Shown: positions 46,461 to 54,249 of the stretch, piece by piece
How the letters are laid out: the number at the start of each line of letters is the position of its first letter
How positions within the stretch are numbered: position 1 is the first letter of the stretch
Source of the DNA: Pedobacter psychrotolerans
Lineage (GTDB): Bacteria > Bacteroidota > Bacteroidia > Sphingobacteriales > Sphingobacteriaceae
Reading direction: 5' to 3'
Assembly (NCBI RefSeq): GCF_004340665.1
Contig: NZ_SLWO01000002.1
Span: 367,587 to 431,586, forward strand
Length of the DNA stretch: 64,000 nucleotides
Notes under the pieces: generated by a model
The model's database searches: none
The model's input: only the letters and a program-made list of their open reading frames with translations
What the model was told of the DNA's origin: nothing
Position numbers and translations under genes: made by a program

Positions 46461-46663
46461 TGGCTCATTTTGGAATATTTTCACTGCCTTTTCTCATTAA
46501 TGGCCGATATTTTAAAAAACTGCTTTTATGGTTTCCAATCATTCACCTTCTTGCATACTTACTTTTTCAAAGCGAATTCATAATCTTGCTAATTCCTTTC
46601 ATTATCACCTGGGGAATAACTTTAAGATTAACGAAAAAGGTAATGATCTCTTCTAGAGAATAA
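46448..46663 (+). pseudogene. C-terminal fragment of a small membrane protein, start lost at the IS end
   Basis: A 71-codon open stretch without a usable start reads FGIFSLPFLINGRYFKKLLL, then WFPIIHLLAYLLFQSEF, IILLIPFIITWGITLRLTKK, and stops at 46661. It has two strong membrane segments and a basic tail, so it looks like real coding sequence. A stop codon (46445-46447) within the IS right end cuts the frame. I infer that the mobile element removed the beginning of the gene. Family unknown. Confidence 0.4.
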
Positions 46664-46701
46664 CAATTTTTTACTACCCTTTATCTAAATACCCCCCGTT
46701 A

Positions 46702-46722
46702 GCGCACGCGTTCCGCGTGCGC
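46702..46722. repeat. GC-rich perfect hairpin
   Basis: GCGCACGCG, TTC, CGCGTGCGC: a nine-base-pair perfect stem with a three-base loop in otherwise AT-rich DNA. No T run follows. It resembles dispersed palindromic units rather than a terminator. Confidence 0.6.
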
Positions 46723-46733
46723 CTTTCAACCCT

Positions 46734-46832
46734 TCAACCCACCCCCGGCGGTACCCCAAACCCCTCATACTCATCCACAATTTTTTGCGTAGAAGCGATT
46801 TCACTTTCTAACATAGAAAGTTGATGGCGCAT
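46734..46832 (-). pseudogene. likely frameshifted C-terminal tail of the XRE regulator
   Basis: A 32-codon frame (MRHQLSMLESEIASTQKI, VDEYEGFGVPPGVG) overlaps the end of the XRE gene in another frame. Its composition is protein-like and helical. The regulator frame ends here in CAINFLC, which looks unnatural. A one-base change in 46808-46835 would join the two. It could also be an independent small gene; its frame has a stop just upstream of the ATG. Confidence 0.4.
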
Positions 46833-47257
46833 GATTTAAGTTTCTCTAAACACCTGATTTCGAGCACACCAACATACGGGTTTGCAGTTGCACCTTTGAA
46901 ATTTGTTTTCAATTCATTAAGCAAAAGCCACAGCTTACGGTTGCTGGCATAAGTTTCTTCCATTCTCGAAAGTTTCTCACTAATGATTTCATGTTTCTGT
47001 GTTGCACGTTTCTGATCGTAAGTTAGCTTTTTCAACATGGACACTAAAGCTTTTTGATCATTTAAACTGATTTTATCGGTGGCCTGGATCTCGGCCGAAT
47101 TACTCATCAAAAGTTCAATGGCACTTAACATGTTTAATTCTTTTGCGTTGAGGCTGCGTAAACCTTTTTCGTACAAACTTGCTTTGGTTTTACTACTCCC
47201 CATAAGCTTAGCCATGTCTGTTTGTGTTAATCGAAGCTGTGCCCTTAATTTTTTCAT
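46808..47257 (-). CDS. XRE-type helix-turn-helix regulator, possibly frameshifted at the end
   Basis: 149 residues from ATG 47257 (MKKLRAQLRLTQTDMAKLMG); the frame runs up to 47473 but that extension translates the operator array and is Cys/Phe-rich. HTH is at about 1-45 (RLTQTDMAKLMGSSKTKASL; YEKGLRSLNAKEL). The rest is helical (KLSRMEETYASNRKLWLLLN) and may dimerise. Upstream is an eight-site array of short repeats that it probably binds. No operon partner. Lies in the accessory stretch between an IS remnant and intergenic repeats. Confidence 0.7.
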   Translation of the reverse strand: MKKLRAQLRLTQTDMAKLMGSSKTKASLYEKGLRSLNAKELNMLSAIELLMSNSAEIQATDKISLNDQKALVSMLKKLTYDQKRATQKHEIISEKLSRMEETYASNRKLWLLLNELKTNFKGATANPYVGVLEIRCLEKLKSCAINFLC

Positions 47258-47287
47258 TTCATTCAAAGTTTGAAACAAAATACATCT

Positions 47288-47396
47288 TTTGTAAACAATA
47301 TTTTTGTAAACAAAAAAAAGTTTACAAGAATTTCGTTTACAAACAGTGAAACATTTTTTCATGAAACATTTTTTTGTTTCGCTGAAAAGTGTTTCA
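47288..47396. promoter_or_regulatory. eight-site operator-like array upstream of the XRE gene
   Basis: Two sets of four short motifs spaced close to 15 bp. Set one: TTTGTAAACAA at 47288 and 47303, then the inverse GTTTACAA at 47320 and 47335. Set two: TGAAACA at 47347 and 47362, then the inverse TGTTTC(A) at 47375 and 47390. Each set is therefore two direct plus two inverted copies, forming nested palindromes. It lies 30-140 bp upstream of the XRE start codon. Confidence 0.7.
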
Positions 47397-47545
47397 GATT
47401 TATTTATAGACGCAAATGAAGGCTTTTTTAAAAATAAATTTTGGCAGGTTTTAAATGAGAAGAGTAAGTTCAATCAACTATTATATTTTAGCCGATTAGC
47501 CTCTGTAAATAAAATCACACAATTAAAAAAAACGAAAATTAACTT

Positions 47546-47583
47546 ACGAAGTTTCAAAGGCCAGGAGGGCGGTAGAACTTCGT
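47546..47583. repeat. imperfect intergenic hairpin
   Basis: ACGAAGTT (47546-47553) and AACTTCGT (47576-47583) enclose a G-rich loop containing GGCCAGGAGGGCGG. It adjoins the dispersed element at 47596 and may be part of the same composite repeat. Confidence 0.45.
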
Positions 47584-47595
47584 CAGTTTTATTGG

Positions 47596-47670
47596 AAGCC
47601 CCTATCCGCCTATCGGCACCTATCCCCTGAAAGGGAAAGGCTTTGAAAAAAATATTTATCGACGCTAAAA
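47596..47670. repeat. dispersed intergenic repeat, copy B
   Basis: Second copy of the 75-nt element at 12821-12895, with the same orientation, the same hairpin around CCCCTGAAAGGG and the same tail GAAAAAAATATTTAT. Differences are scattered single bases plus a short block after AAAGG. Confidence 0.75.
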
Positions 47671-47752
47671 CCGTATTAATTTCGGTCGGTGAAAAACCTC
47701 AGTATTCGGAGGATTAATTAGTAGGCTATATTACACCACAATGAGGGGAACT

Positions 47753-47787
47753 CCCCTCCTAATTTAGGAGGGGCAGGGGGTGGTTAA
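47753..47787. repeat. hairpin with GGGGTGGTTAACC-type border
   Basis: CCCCTCCT (47753-47760) and AGGAGGGG (47766-47773) form a perfect stem around AATTT, followed by GGGGGTGGTTAACC. The border motif matches the edge of the element at 2242-2341. Sequence from 47788 to 47938 shows no gene. Confidence 0.6.
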
Positions 47788-47938
47788 CCATCAAGAGCAG
47801 TTTTCAATTGACCAATCATAATCTTCCGAACAATTATGGTGAGACATCGACGGATAAGCTAATATTAAAAAAGATAGTCAACTAGATTTGGTATATCAGC
47901 TAAAAAAAAGAATTTTACAAGAGCACTTATAAAAAAGA

Positions 47939-47979
47939 AAAACCGTCTACCTTACTGAATCAGTAATTTAGACGGTTTT
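47939..47979 (-). terminator. intrinsic terminator of tRNA-Ala
   Basis: On the minus strand AAAACCGTCTAAATTACTGA pairs with TCAGTAAGGTAGACGGTTTT, giving a long stem with a small internal mismatch, followed by TTTTTCTTTTTT. It starts directly after the tRNA 3' end. Confidence 0.8.
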
Positions 47980-47980
47980 G

Positions 47981-48054
47981 TGGAGAATATCGGATTCGAA
48001 CCGATCACCTCTTCACTGCCAGCGAAGCGCTCTAGCCAAATGAGCTAATCCCCC
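47981..48054 (-). tRNA. tRNA-Ala (anticodon GGC)
   Basis: A 74-nt cloverleaf on the minus strand: acceptor GGGGGAT/ATTCTCC with two G-U pairs, D-arm TTAGCTCATTTGGCTAGAGC, anticodon arm CTTCG-CTGGCAG-TGAAG with GGC at positions 34-36, T-arm with GGTTCGAATCC, and discriminator A. The CCA end is not encoded. A strong terminator follows. Confidence 0.93.
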
Positions 48055-48131
48055 GTTATGCTGCAAAAATAGTAATTTGTTTAGCTAATGCAAATGATAA
48101 TTCATAATTATTTAACATCCTTGCCAAAGCC

Positions 48132-48332
48132 CTAAATTTTGATAGCGAAGAGTAACATGATGACCACTACACTCAATGCTGATGGCAATGGATAATAGAT
48201 ACAAAGAAAAAGAATAAAGGTAGCTGCCAACACTAAAACCAAAAACAAGAATGCCTTCAAAAACGTATCCATGTAAAACATGGCTATGATGGCTAACGTG
48301 TAAATGGGAACAGAGATGGTAATCAGAAACAT
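48132..48332 (-). CDS. small hydrophobic membrane protein, unknown function
   Basis: 66 residues, almost wholly hydrophobic, with two or three membrane segments (ISVPIYTLAIIAMFYM; AFLFLVLVLAATFILFLCIY; ALSVVVIMLLFAIKI). No family recognised. The gene could be real because it has a plain ATG start and lies in an otherwise empty gap, 35 bp beyond the CAT-like gene on the same strand, but short hydrophobic frames also arise by chance. Confidence 0.4.
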   Translation of the reverse strand: MFLITISVPIYTLAIIAMFYMDTFLKAFLFLVLVLAATFILFLCIYYPLPSALSVVVIMLLFAIKI

Positions 48333-48367
48333 TAAACCTAAATTATAAGCTTAATGTTAAGTCATCA

Positions 48368-49015
48368 TTATATTGAAATTAACTCGCCGTTTTTTTGATT
48401 AAGCAGTTCCTGATAAACACTAACAAATTGCGACACATGGAATCCATCCATCAAGGAATGGTTAACATGAATGGAAACAGTCATAATTTTACAACCATTC
48501 TCCTCTCTTACCTGACCAAAAGATATTTTCGGACAACTGTCTTTAAAAGCAAAACTACGGGCATGTGAGAGTGATTTGAAATTAAGCCATGGCAATGCGG
48601 AATAATGAATCACATTTTCACCGGAAGACGACGGGATCAGGCCGGTGCTATTTTCTACCTTCTTAATCTCTTTTATGGCTTCTGTTTTAAATAATTCAAA
48701 ATCGGGATAGAAATCCAGGTATCCAAAGCCGAAAGTTCCGTTAGGCCGGTTAATGGTAGCTGAGGCGTGAACCTGTTCATATATCCAAACTTCTTCATCA
48801 ATAATGCGATAACGGAATGGTTCTACCCTATTTGCCGCCAATAGCGATTTGTACAAATAAAGCAGGAAGAACGATACACCTTTTTCCTTTGCTTCTTGAT
48901 AAGTCAAAGTGCAATCTACATCAACTGTAACACCAAAAAATGGTTCTTCGAATGTATTAAAAAACTCAAAATGATCTTTTCTGATCCAGGTATTTAAATC
49001 TAATTTCTCTCTCAT
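48368..49015 (-). CDS. chloramphenicol acetyltransferase-like protein
   Basis: 215 residues of the CAT trimeric acyltransferase fold: YQEAKEKGVSFFLLYLYKSL, FRYRIIDEEVWIYEQVHAS and the catalytic motif SIHVNHSLMDGFHVSQF (about 185-201), where the second His of HVNH aligns with the catalytic His of HHxxxDG. True chloramphenicol resistance is not shown: many chromosomal Bacteroidota homologues acetylate other substrates. Its start overlaps the HAD gene stop by four bases (ATGA), so the two are translationally coupled. Confidence 0.85.
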   Translation of the reverse strand: MREKLDLNTWIRKDHFEFFNTFEEPFFGVTVDVDCTLTYQEAKEKGVSFFLLYLYKSLLAANRVEPFRYRIIDEEVWIYEQVHASATINRPNGTFGFGYLDFYPDFELFKTEAIKEIKKVENSTGLIPSSSGENVIHYSALPWLNFKSLSHARSFAFKDSCPKISFGQVREENGCKIMTVSIHVNHSLMDGFHVSQFVSVYQELLNQKNGELISI

Positions 49016-49707
49016 GCTATCAATTTTAATAGAACTTCAGATAGACTTTCCATCTGATAAAAATTTGGATGCTCAATGGTATGATCGATACGTTCATGTA
49101 TCCAGGTGGTATGAAATGGAATGTGAACTGCACTTCCGCCAATGGCCAGAACAGGCAAAATATCAGATTTTAAGGAATTACCAAGCATCAAGAATTCTTC
49201 GGGCTTACAATCCAGGTGCTTAATCAATTTCTGATAATCGTTTTCCTGTTTATCACTCATTATTTCGATATGATGAAAATAATGATCCAAGCCAGACTTT
49301 GTTAATTTTCTTTGCTGATCCAGCAAATCTCCCTTGGTCGCTACAACCAGTCTGAATTTTCCGTGTAAAGCTTTAAGCACTTCCTCTACACCTTCAAGCA
49401 ATTCAACAGGTTTATTCAGCATTTCCTGCCCTAAATCAATCGCCTTTTGAATAATTACAGGGTCTACTTTTCCTTCAGTAATCTTTAGCGTGGTTTCAAT
49501 CATACTCAACATAAAGCCTTTAATTCCATAACCATACAAAGATAGATTCACAATTTCCGTTTGATATAATGCTGCAACAATGCTATGCCTCGGCAAAAAA
49601 TCTTCTAAAAGAGCAGCAAACTGTTCTTCTGCTTCACGAAAATAGGGCTCGTTCACCCAAAGGGTATCATCAGCATCGAATGCAATGACCGAAATTTGAT
49701 TATTCAT
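49012..49707 (-). CDS. HAD-family hydrolase
   Basis: 231 residues. Motif I is AFDADDTLW (Asp10 nucleophile and Asp12), motif II VVATKGD, motif III the Lys in QENDYQKLIKHL, motif IV MLGNSLKSDILPVLAIGG. The cap is the helical type of C1 phosphatases (VNLSLYGYGIKGFMLSMIET). It probably dephosphorylates a small metabolite. Overlaps the CAT-like gene downstream and is divergent from the Crp/Fnr gene, 79 bp away. Confidence 0.9.
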   Translation of the reverse strand: MNNQISVIAFDADDTLWVNEPYFREAEEQFAALLEDFLPRHSIVAALYQTEIVNLSLYGYGIKGFMLSMIETTLKITEGKVDPVIIQKAIDLGQEMLNKPVELLEGVEEVLKALHGKFRLVVATKGDLLDQQRKLTKSGLDHYFHHIEIMSDKQENDYQKLIKHLDCKPEEFLMLGNSLKSDILPVLAIGGSAVHIPFHTTWIHERIDHTIEHPNFYQMESLSEVLLKLIA

Positions 49708-49786
49708 GTTTATGCTTAAATTTAGTGCGACAAAAGTAAAATAACAGAACTATATTAGTAAGGACATTTGTCCCTCCATCAGCCAT

Positions 49787-50365
49787 ATGCTCAGAACGAA
49801 TCTGGAATTTCTTTCCTTTATTGAACAGTTTTATAGCGAAAACGCAGATTCTAATATCTTGCAAAAAACATTTAAGCCTGGCCATAAAATTATTCAGCAG
49901 GGAGAAACCATTACCTATGTTTACCTGATAAAGGATGGCATAACAAAATGCTTTATCTCAGAAGAAAACGGAAAGGATTACATTATTGAGTTTTTAGGCA
50001 AGGGTGAGGTAATGGGCGAACTGGAAGCGCTAAAGAAAATAAATTGCCTCTGCAACGTTGAAGCAATAAGTGAAGTAATGGTGTATGCCATTCCTGATTA
50101 CAGGTTCTTTGAATGGATTGAGAAAAACACGGCCTTCACAAAAATCCTGCCGCAGGAATTATCTATAAGAATCATTCAGACCAGCACCAGGGCATCTTAT
50201 CAACAATTATATACACTAGAATTTGGTCTGTTAAAATTATTGCAGCTTCAGCGCGAAGCTCAAATAACCATCTCCAAAGAAGATATGGCTGCATACTTAG
50301 GCATCTCAGTAAGAAGTTTTAACAGGACATTAAAAGCTTTGATGGAGAGAAATAATATGCAATAA
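49787..50365 (+). CDS. Crp/Fnr-family regulator
   Basis: 192 residues. The cyclic-nucleotide-binding jelly roll is at about 25-110 (GHKIIQQGETITYVYLIKDG; VMGELEALKKINCLCNVEAI) and a C-terminal winged helix at about 160-190 (ISKEDMAAYLGISVRSFNRT). The phosphate-binding arginine of true cAMP receptors is not obvious. Divergent from the HAD/CAT pair and may regulate it. The following gap 50366-50683 has no recognisable feature. Confidence 0.9.
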   Translation: MLRTNLEFLSFIEQFYSENADSNILQKTFKPGHKIIQQGETITYVYLIKDGITKCFISEENGKDYIIEFLGKGEVMGELEALKKINCLCNVEAISEVMVYAIPDYRFFEWIEKNTAFTKILPQELSIRIIQTSTRASYQQLYTLEFGLLKLLQLQREAQITISKEDMAAYLGISVRSFNRTLKALMERNNMQ

Positions 50366-50683
50366 GGCCATAAAATTAGCTTGCCATCAACGACAGCTTA
50401 CAGATTAGGAAAACAAATACCTGATAATCTTGATATTATAATTAAATAATAAATGATTGTAACGTTTTCAATAATTCTCTCGTTTACCACTATAAAATCA
50501 ATAATATTAAGAATATATTTGTAGCCATTAATTAACACCTCAACCCTTAAATAGAATGAATATATTAACTTCTAACCTGATATGCTATATAAGTTTGCCA
50601 ATATGAACTTTAACTAGATGCTTAATATTAATTGATAAACCTGTATTTTAAAAACAGTTTTTTTGTTGATTTAATAAAAAATT

Positions 50684-51298
50684 ATGAGTGCTTATATAAA
50701 CGTATATACCAATTCTTTAACAGACGAACTAATCCCTGAAATTTTTGAACGCTTAAATCAACATGAAAATGTATTAAGCCTGGAGCAGTCATTCACGTTT
50801 AAAAATCCCAGAAGTATTTTATCTTTAATATTCAGGTGGACTAAACCCAGTATTGAAATATTAAATACAAGTGATTTAAAAGCCCAGTTTAGCACATCCT
50901 TTAAGCCATTTGAGCTTGCAGATTTTAAGAGGAAAAACTTTCGTCAGAAAGTGGTAAAACAAAGTTTTATTGATAAGCTATTGCGTAAGAAAAAAAAGAA
51001 AGTATATAAACCCATAAAAATCAGCACTGAAGTAGAAGTACAACTTAAAGGTTATAATAAAGTATTTTCTATTAAATATTATCCTGGAAATTTGTTCGAA
51101 CACCACCTGGCCTCTTTATTTGGAAGCATTGTAACTGAAATGGGCCTGGGTATTTGTCATTTCACAAATGATGATATTTGGTATACGCATAAAAATGCTG
51201 TTGCAGAATGTATGGCGAACCTATATTCTTTGGAAGAACTTTCAAAAGTAACAGAAGAAAAGCCAGTATCAATTTCTCGTGTAAAAACATATTCTTAA
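50684..51298 (+). CDS. hypothetical protein, no family recognised
   Basis: 204 residues, cytoplasmic, no signal or membrane segment. N-terminal part mixed alpha/beta (INVYTNSLTDELIPEIFERL), a very basic stretch KLLRKKKKKVYKP near residues 103-115, and a C-terminal part with GICHFTNDDIWYTHKNAV that resembles a small ligand-binding or immunity-type fold only in general terms. No operon partner: 318 bp before and 326 bp after are empty. Function unknown. Confidence 0.6.
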   Translation: MSAYINVYTNSLTDELIPEIFERLNQHENVLSLEQSFTFKNPRSILSLIFRWTKPSIEILNTSDLKAQFSTSFKPFELADFKRKNFRQKVVKQSFIDKLLRKKKKKVYKPIKISTEVEVQLKGYNKVFSIKYYPGNLFEHHLASLFGSIVTEMGLGICHFTNDDIWYTHKNAVAECMANLYSLEELSKVTEEKPVSISRVKTYS

Positions 51299-51624
51299 TT
51301 TCACTTCACCTCATCTCTAACTTTAAGGCCTTTAGCAAAAATCATTACTTTAAATCAATAATTCTGATCACTTTCCAACGGCATTCTTTCGGTTGTAGAG
51401 AAATGTTATACAATTAGAATGACAAACATTTTATAGGTTAATTTGTTAAAAATCATACAATAGGCTTGATACATCCATCGTTTAGTATGGTGTCGATGTT
51501 GAGAAACAATAAATAGTTTATTTGACATCGAACCGTGCATATGGTATGGAAAAAAAAATTCTATTTTTGAAAAAAAATTATCCCTTGATTCATTCCCATA
51601 TAACTATAAATTAAAAGAAAGAAT

Positions 51625-52254
51625 ATGAATGTAGAACAAGTTTTTAAAAATAATGAAGAATGGATTGGCCGGAAATTGGCCAATGATCCGGATTATTTTA
51701 CTGAATTGGCAAAAGGACAAACTCCTGAGTTTTTATATATTGGCTGTTCTGATAGCCGGGTAACTGCTGAAGATTTAATGGGCATACAACCCGGGCAAGC
51801 TTTTATCCATAGAAATATTGCCAACCTTGTAAATAACGTGGATCTAAGTGTAATGACCGTTTTAAATTATGCAGTTCGTCATTTAAAAGTGAAACACATT
51901 ATTGTTTGTGGCCATTACAATTGTGGGGGTGTTAAAGCTGCCATGCAACCTGCAGATATGGGTATTTTAAACCCTTGGCTGAGAAATATCCGCGATGTTT
52001 ATCGTACACACCGCGATGAGTTGAACGCAATTGAAGATGAAAGCAGCCGCTATAATAGATTAGTGGAATTAAATGTACAGGAACAATGTGTTAATTTACT
52101 TAAAACTGCAGCTGTACAAGAAGCAATTACATTAAGAGGTTTAACGGTGCAAGGCTGGGTTTTTGACATCCATACCGGTCGCTTAATTGATTTAAAAATC
52201 GATTTTGATAGTATCCTTAAAGACATTAAGGAAATTTATAACCTTTATTCATAA
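51625..52254 (+). CDS. beta-class carbonic anhydrase
   Basis: 209 residues. Zinc ligands are clear: Cys in YIGCSDSRVTAEDL (about 42, with the Asp-Arg dyad CSDSR) and His and Cys in VCGHYNCGGVKAA (about 98 and 101). It interconverts CO2 and bicarbonate in the cytoplasm. Monocistronic, with a hairpin terminator after it. The upstream gap 51299-51624 contains a weak TCGATGT/ACATCGA inverted pair (about 51491-51527) and nothing else. Confidence 0.95.
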   Translation: MNVEQVFKNNEEWIGRKLANDPDYFTELAKGQTPEFLYIGCSDSRVTAEDLMGIQPGQAFIHRNIANLVNNVDLSVMTVLNYAVRHLKVKHIIVCGHYNCGGVKAAMQPADMGILNPWLRNIRDVYRTHRDELNAIEDESSRYNRLVELNVQEQCVNLLKTAAVQEAITLRGLTVQGWVFDIHTGRLIDLKIDFDSILKDIKEIYNLYS

Positions 52255-52275
52255 AGTAAAGATTCTTTAAAAAAC

Positions 52276-52339
52276 AAGACCGGTATCTGAGCGTAAAGGA
52301 TGTTTCCACCATCTAATTTCAGACACCGGTCTTTATTTT
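52276..52339. terminator. terminator after carbonic anhydrase
   Basis: AAGACCGGTATCTGA and TCAGACACCGGTCTT pair with one bulge across a 28-nt loop, followed by TATTTTTTT on the plus strand. Confidence 0.75.
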
Positions 52340-52383
52340 TTTGACTCTGGACTTTGGACTCTGAACTCAAGACTAACAACTCC

Positions 52384-53151
52384 CTATCGTCCCATCCAGC
52401 CGCCGTCAACGGTTAATATCGTTCCATGAACATAATCGCTGGCACTTGAGGCGAGAAACAATGTTGGCCCTTTAAAATCTTCTGGAGTTCCCCATCTTCC
52501 GGCAGGTATACGAGACAAAATTGAAGCGCTTCTTTCCTGGTCATCCCGTAATGCTGATGTATTATCTGTTGCAATATAACCTGGGGCGATTGCGTTAACA
52601 TTTACACCTTTCGAAGCCCATTCATTCGCAAATGCTTTTGTTAATGAAGCAATAGCACCCTTGCTGGCTGCATAACCAGGAACGGTAATACCGCCCTGAA
52701 ATGACAATAATGATGCTGTAAAAATAACCTTACCACTGCCTCTGGCCACCATATCTCTCCCAATTTCCCGGGTTAAAATAAAGGGTGCATTCTGGTTAAC
52801 GGCAATTACTTCATCCCACATCTCATCTGGATGTTCTGCAATTGGTTTACGTAAAATGGTTCCGGCGTTATTTACCAAAATATCAATTGCCGGATGATCT
52901 GCTTTAACTTTTGCCGCAAAGGCCAGTGTAGATTCACGCTTACCAAAATCACATTGATAGGCATAAAACTTTCTTCCTAAACGGATCACTTCTTCTTCAA
53001 TTGAGCTTCCTTCCAGTTCCAGGCTGGCTGAAACACCAATAATATCGGCACCAGCCTCAGCCAAAGCCAAAGCCATCGCTTTTCCAATACCTCTTTTACA
53101 ACCTGTTACCAACGCAGTTTTACCTGCCAAATCAAATATATTAGCTGACAT
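52384..53151 (-). CDS. kduD: 2-dehydro-3-deoxy-D-gluconate 5-dehydrogenase type SDR (KduD)
   Basis: 255 residues, short-chain dehydrogenase. NAD-binding GCKRGIGKAMA (about 17-27), NNAG (about 93), catalytic Ser in FTASLLSFQGG, YAASK with Tyr and Lys, and the ending HGTILTVDGGWMGR typical of KduD. It handles the 5-keto-deoxyuronate product made by KduI in uronate/pectin breakdown. It lies 74 bp downstream of kduI, same strand. Confidence 0.92.
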   Translation of the reverse strand: MSANIFDLAGKTALVTGCKRGIGKAMALALAEAGADIIGVSASLELEGSSIEEEVIRLGRKFYAYQCDFGKRESTLAFAAKVKADHPAIDILVNNAGTILRKPIAEHPDEMWDEVIAVNQNAPFILTREIGRDMVARGSGKVIFTASLLSFQGGITVPGYAASKGAIASLTKAFANEWASKGVNVNAIAPGYIATDNTSALRDDQERSASILSRIPAGRWGTPEDFKGPTLFLASSASDYVHGTILTVDGGWMGR

Positions 53152-53225
53152 TTTTGTTTAGTTATAAAGGTATTCAGCCTGCAGAAAAAAGACAGAAAGG
53201 CTTAAATACCATTTTTTTTTAAAAA

Positions 53226-54065
53226 TTATTTCAATTCAGTTATAGCACAGTGATCCATATCTCCATAATCAAGATTTTCACCAGCCATGCCCCAAATGAA
53301 AGTATAATTACTGGTTCCGGCTCCAGAATGGATTGACCAATTTGGAGAGATCACGGCCTGATCATTTTGCATCCAGATGTGGCGGGTTTCTTGTGGCTGC
53401 CCCATAAAGTGGCAAACACTCTGCCCCTGTGGAACTTCAAAATAAAAATAAGCTTCCATCCTTCTGTCATGAGTATGTGCAGGCATGGTGTTCCAAACAC
53501 TACCAGATTTTAGTTCCGTCATCCCCATTTGCAACTGGCAGGTTTGCAAAACACTGTTAACCAAAAGTTTATTGATAATCCGGTGATTTGCCGTTTCTGG
53601 AGTTCCCAATTCAACAATTTCAGCTTCAGCCTTACTTACTTTTTTAGTTGGATAAGTATGATGCGCAGGGGCTGAATTGATATAGAGTTTTGCTGGTTCA
53701 TTTGCATCTGCCGAAGCGAATGAAACTTCCTTTGTTCCTTTTCCAATATATAAAGCTTCTTTGTAATCAAGCTCATATTGTTCACCATCTGCAGTGATGA
53801 TTGCCTTACCACCAACATTAATAATTCCCAATTCTCTGCGTTCTAAAAAATAACTGGCTTTTAAATCATCAGGATTTGGTAAATCCAATTTCTGATTAAC
53901 GGGCATCGCTCCGCCAACAATATATCTGTCAAAGTGCGATAAGGTTAGGTTAACTTGGTTAGTCTCAAAAATGGTTTCGATTAAGAAATTTTCTCGCAGT
54001 GCTGCGGTATCCATTTGTTTAACTTCTTTCGGGCTCTGGGCGTAACGGCTTTCGAATTTATTCAT
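53226..54065 (-). CDS. kduI: 5-dehydro-4-deoxy-D-glucuronate isomerase (KduI)
   Basis: 279 residues, cupin-type isomerase. The metal site HTHDRRMEAYFYFEVP (about 196-211; two His and Glu) and the start ESRYAQSPKEVKQMDTAALR are diagnostic, as is HIWMQNDQAVISPNWSIHSG. It isomerises the unsaturated uronate released by pectate or glycosaminoglycan lyases. No lyase or glycuronidase is nearby, so the kduI-kduD pair is a stand-alone catabolic unit. Confidence 0.95.
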   Translation of the reverse strand: MNKFESRYAQSPKEVKQMDTAALRENFLIETIFETNQVNLTLSHFDRYIVGGAMPVNQKLDLPNPDDLKASYFLERRELGIINVGGKAIITADGEQYELDYKEALYIGKGTKEVSFASADANEPAKLYINSAPAHHTYPTKKVSKAEAEIVELGTPETANHRIINKLLVNSVLQTCQLQMGMTELKSGSVWNTMPAHTHDRRMEAYFYFEVPQGQSVCHFMGQPQETRHIWMQNDQAVISPNWSIHSGAGTSNYTFIWGMAGENLDYGDMDHCAITELK

Positions 54066-54249
54066 TGGTTAAAATTTGAGATGTAGTAAAGATTGAAATA
54101 TCAACCTCCTACCGCAAATATATTTAACCCATCGTTATTAAAGGAATTAATACTCAACTTTGTATCAAATACGTTCAATATAGATTACACCTCCCATTTT
54201 CTGTAATGAAACTTGTAGTAGTTTTTTTTGTTATCAAAGAAATTCAACT

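Noticed and set aside
47288..47396. Short repeats at 15-bp spacing considered as a CRISPR-like or iteron array
   Set aside because: Repeats are 7-11 bp in direct and inverted orientation in front of a regulator; no spacers, and no replication initiator gene nearby.
47346..47630. 94-codon plus-strand frame
   Set aside because: Begins inside the operator-like array and runs into an intergenic repeat; no protein signature.
48368..49015. Reading the CAT-like gene as a chloramphenicol resistance determinant
   Set aside because: The fold and catalytic His are present, but chromosomal homologues often have other substrates and there is no mobile context.
51491..51527. Hairpin before carbonic anhydrase as a riboswitch or terminator
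   Set aside because: Only a seven-base stem with a long AT loop and no T run or conserved core.
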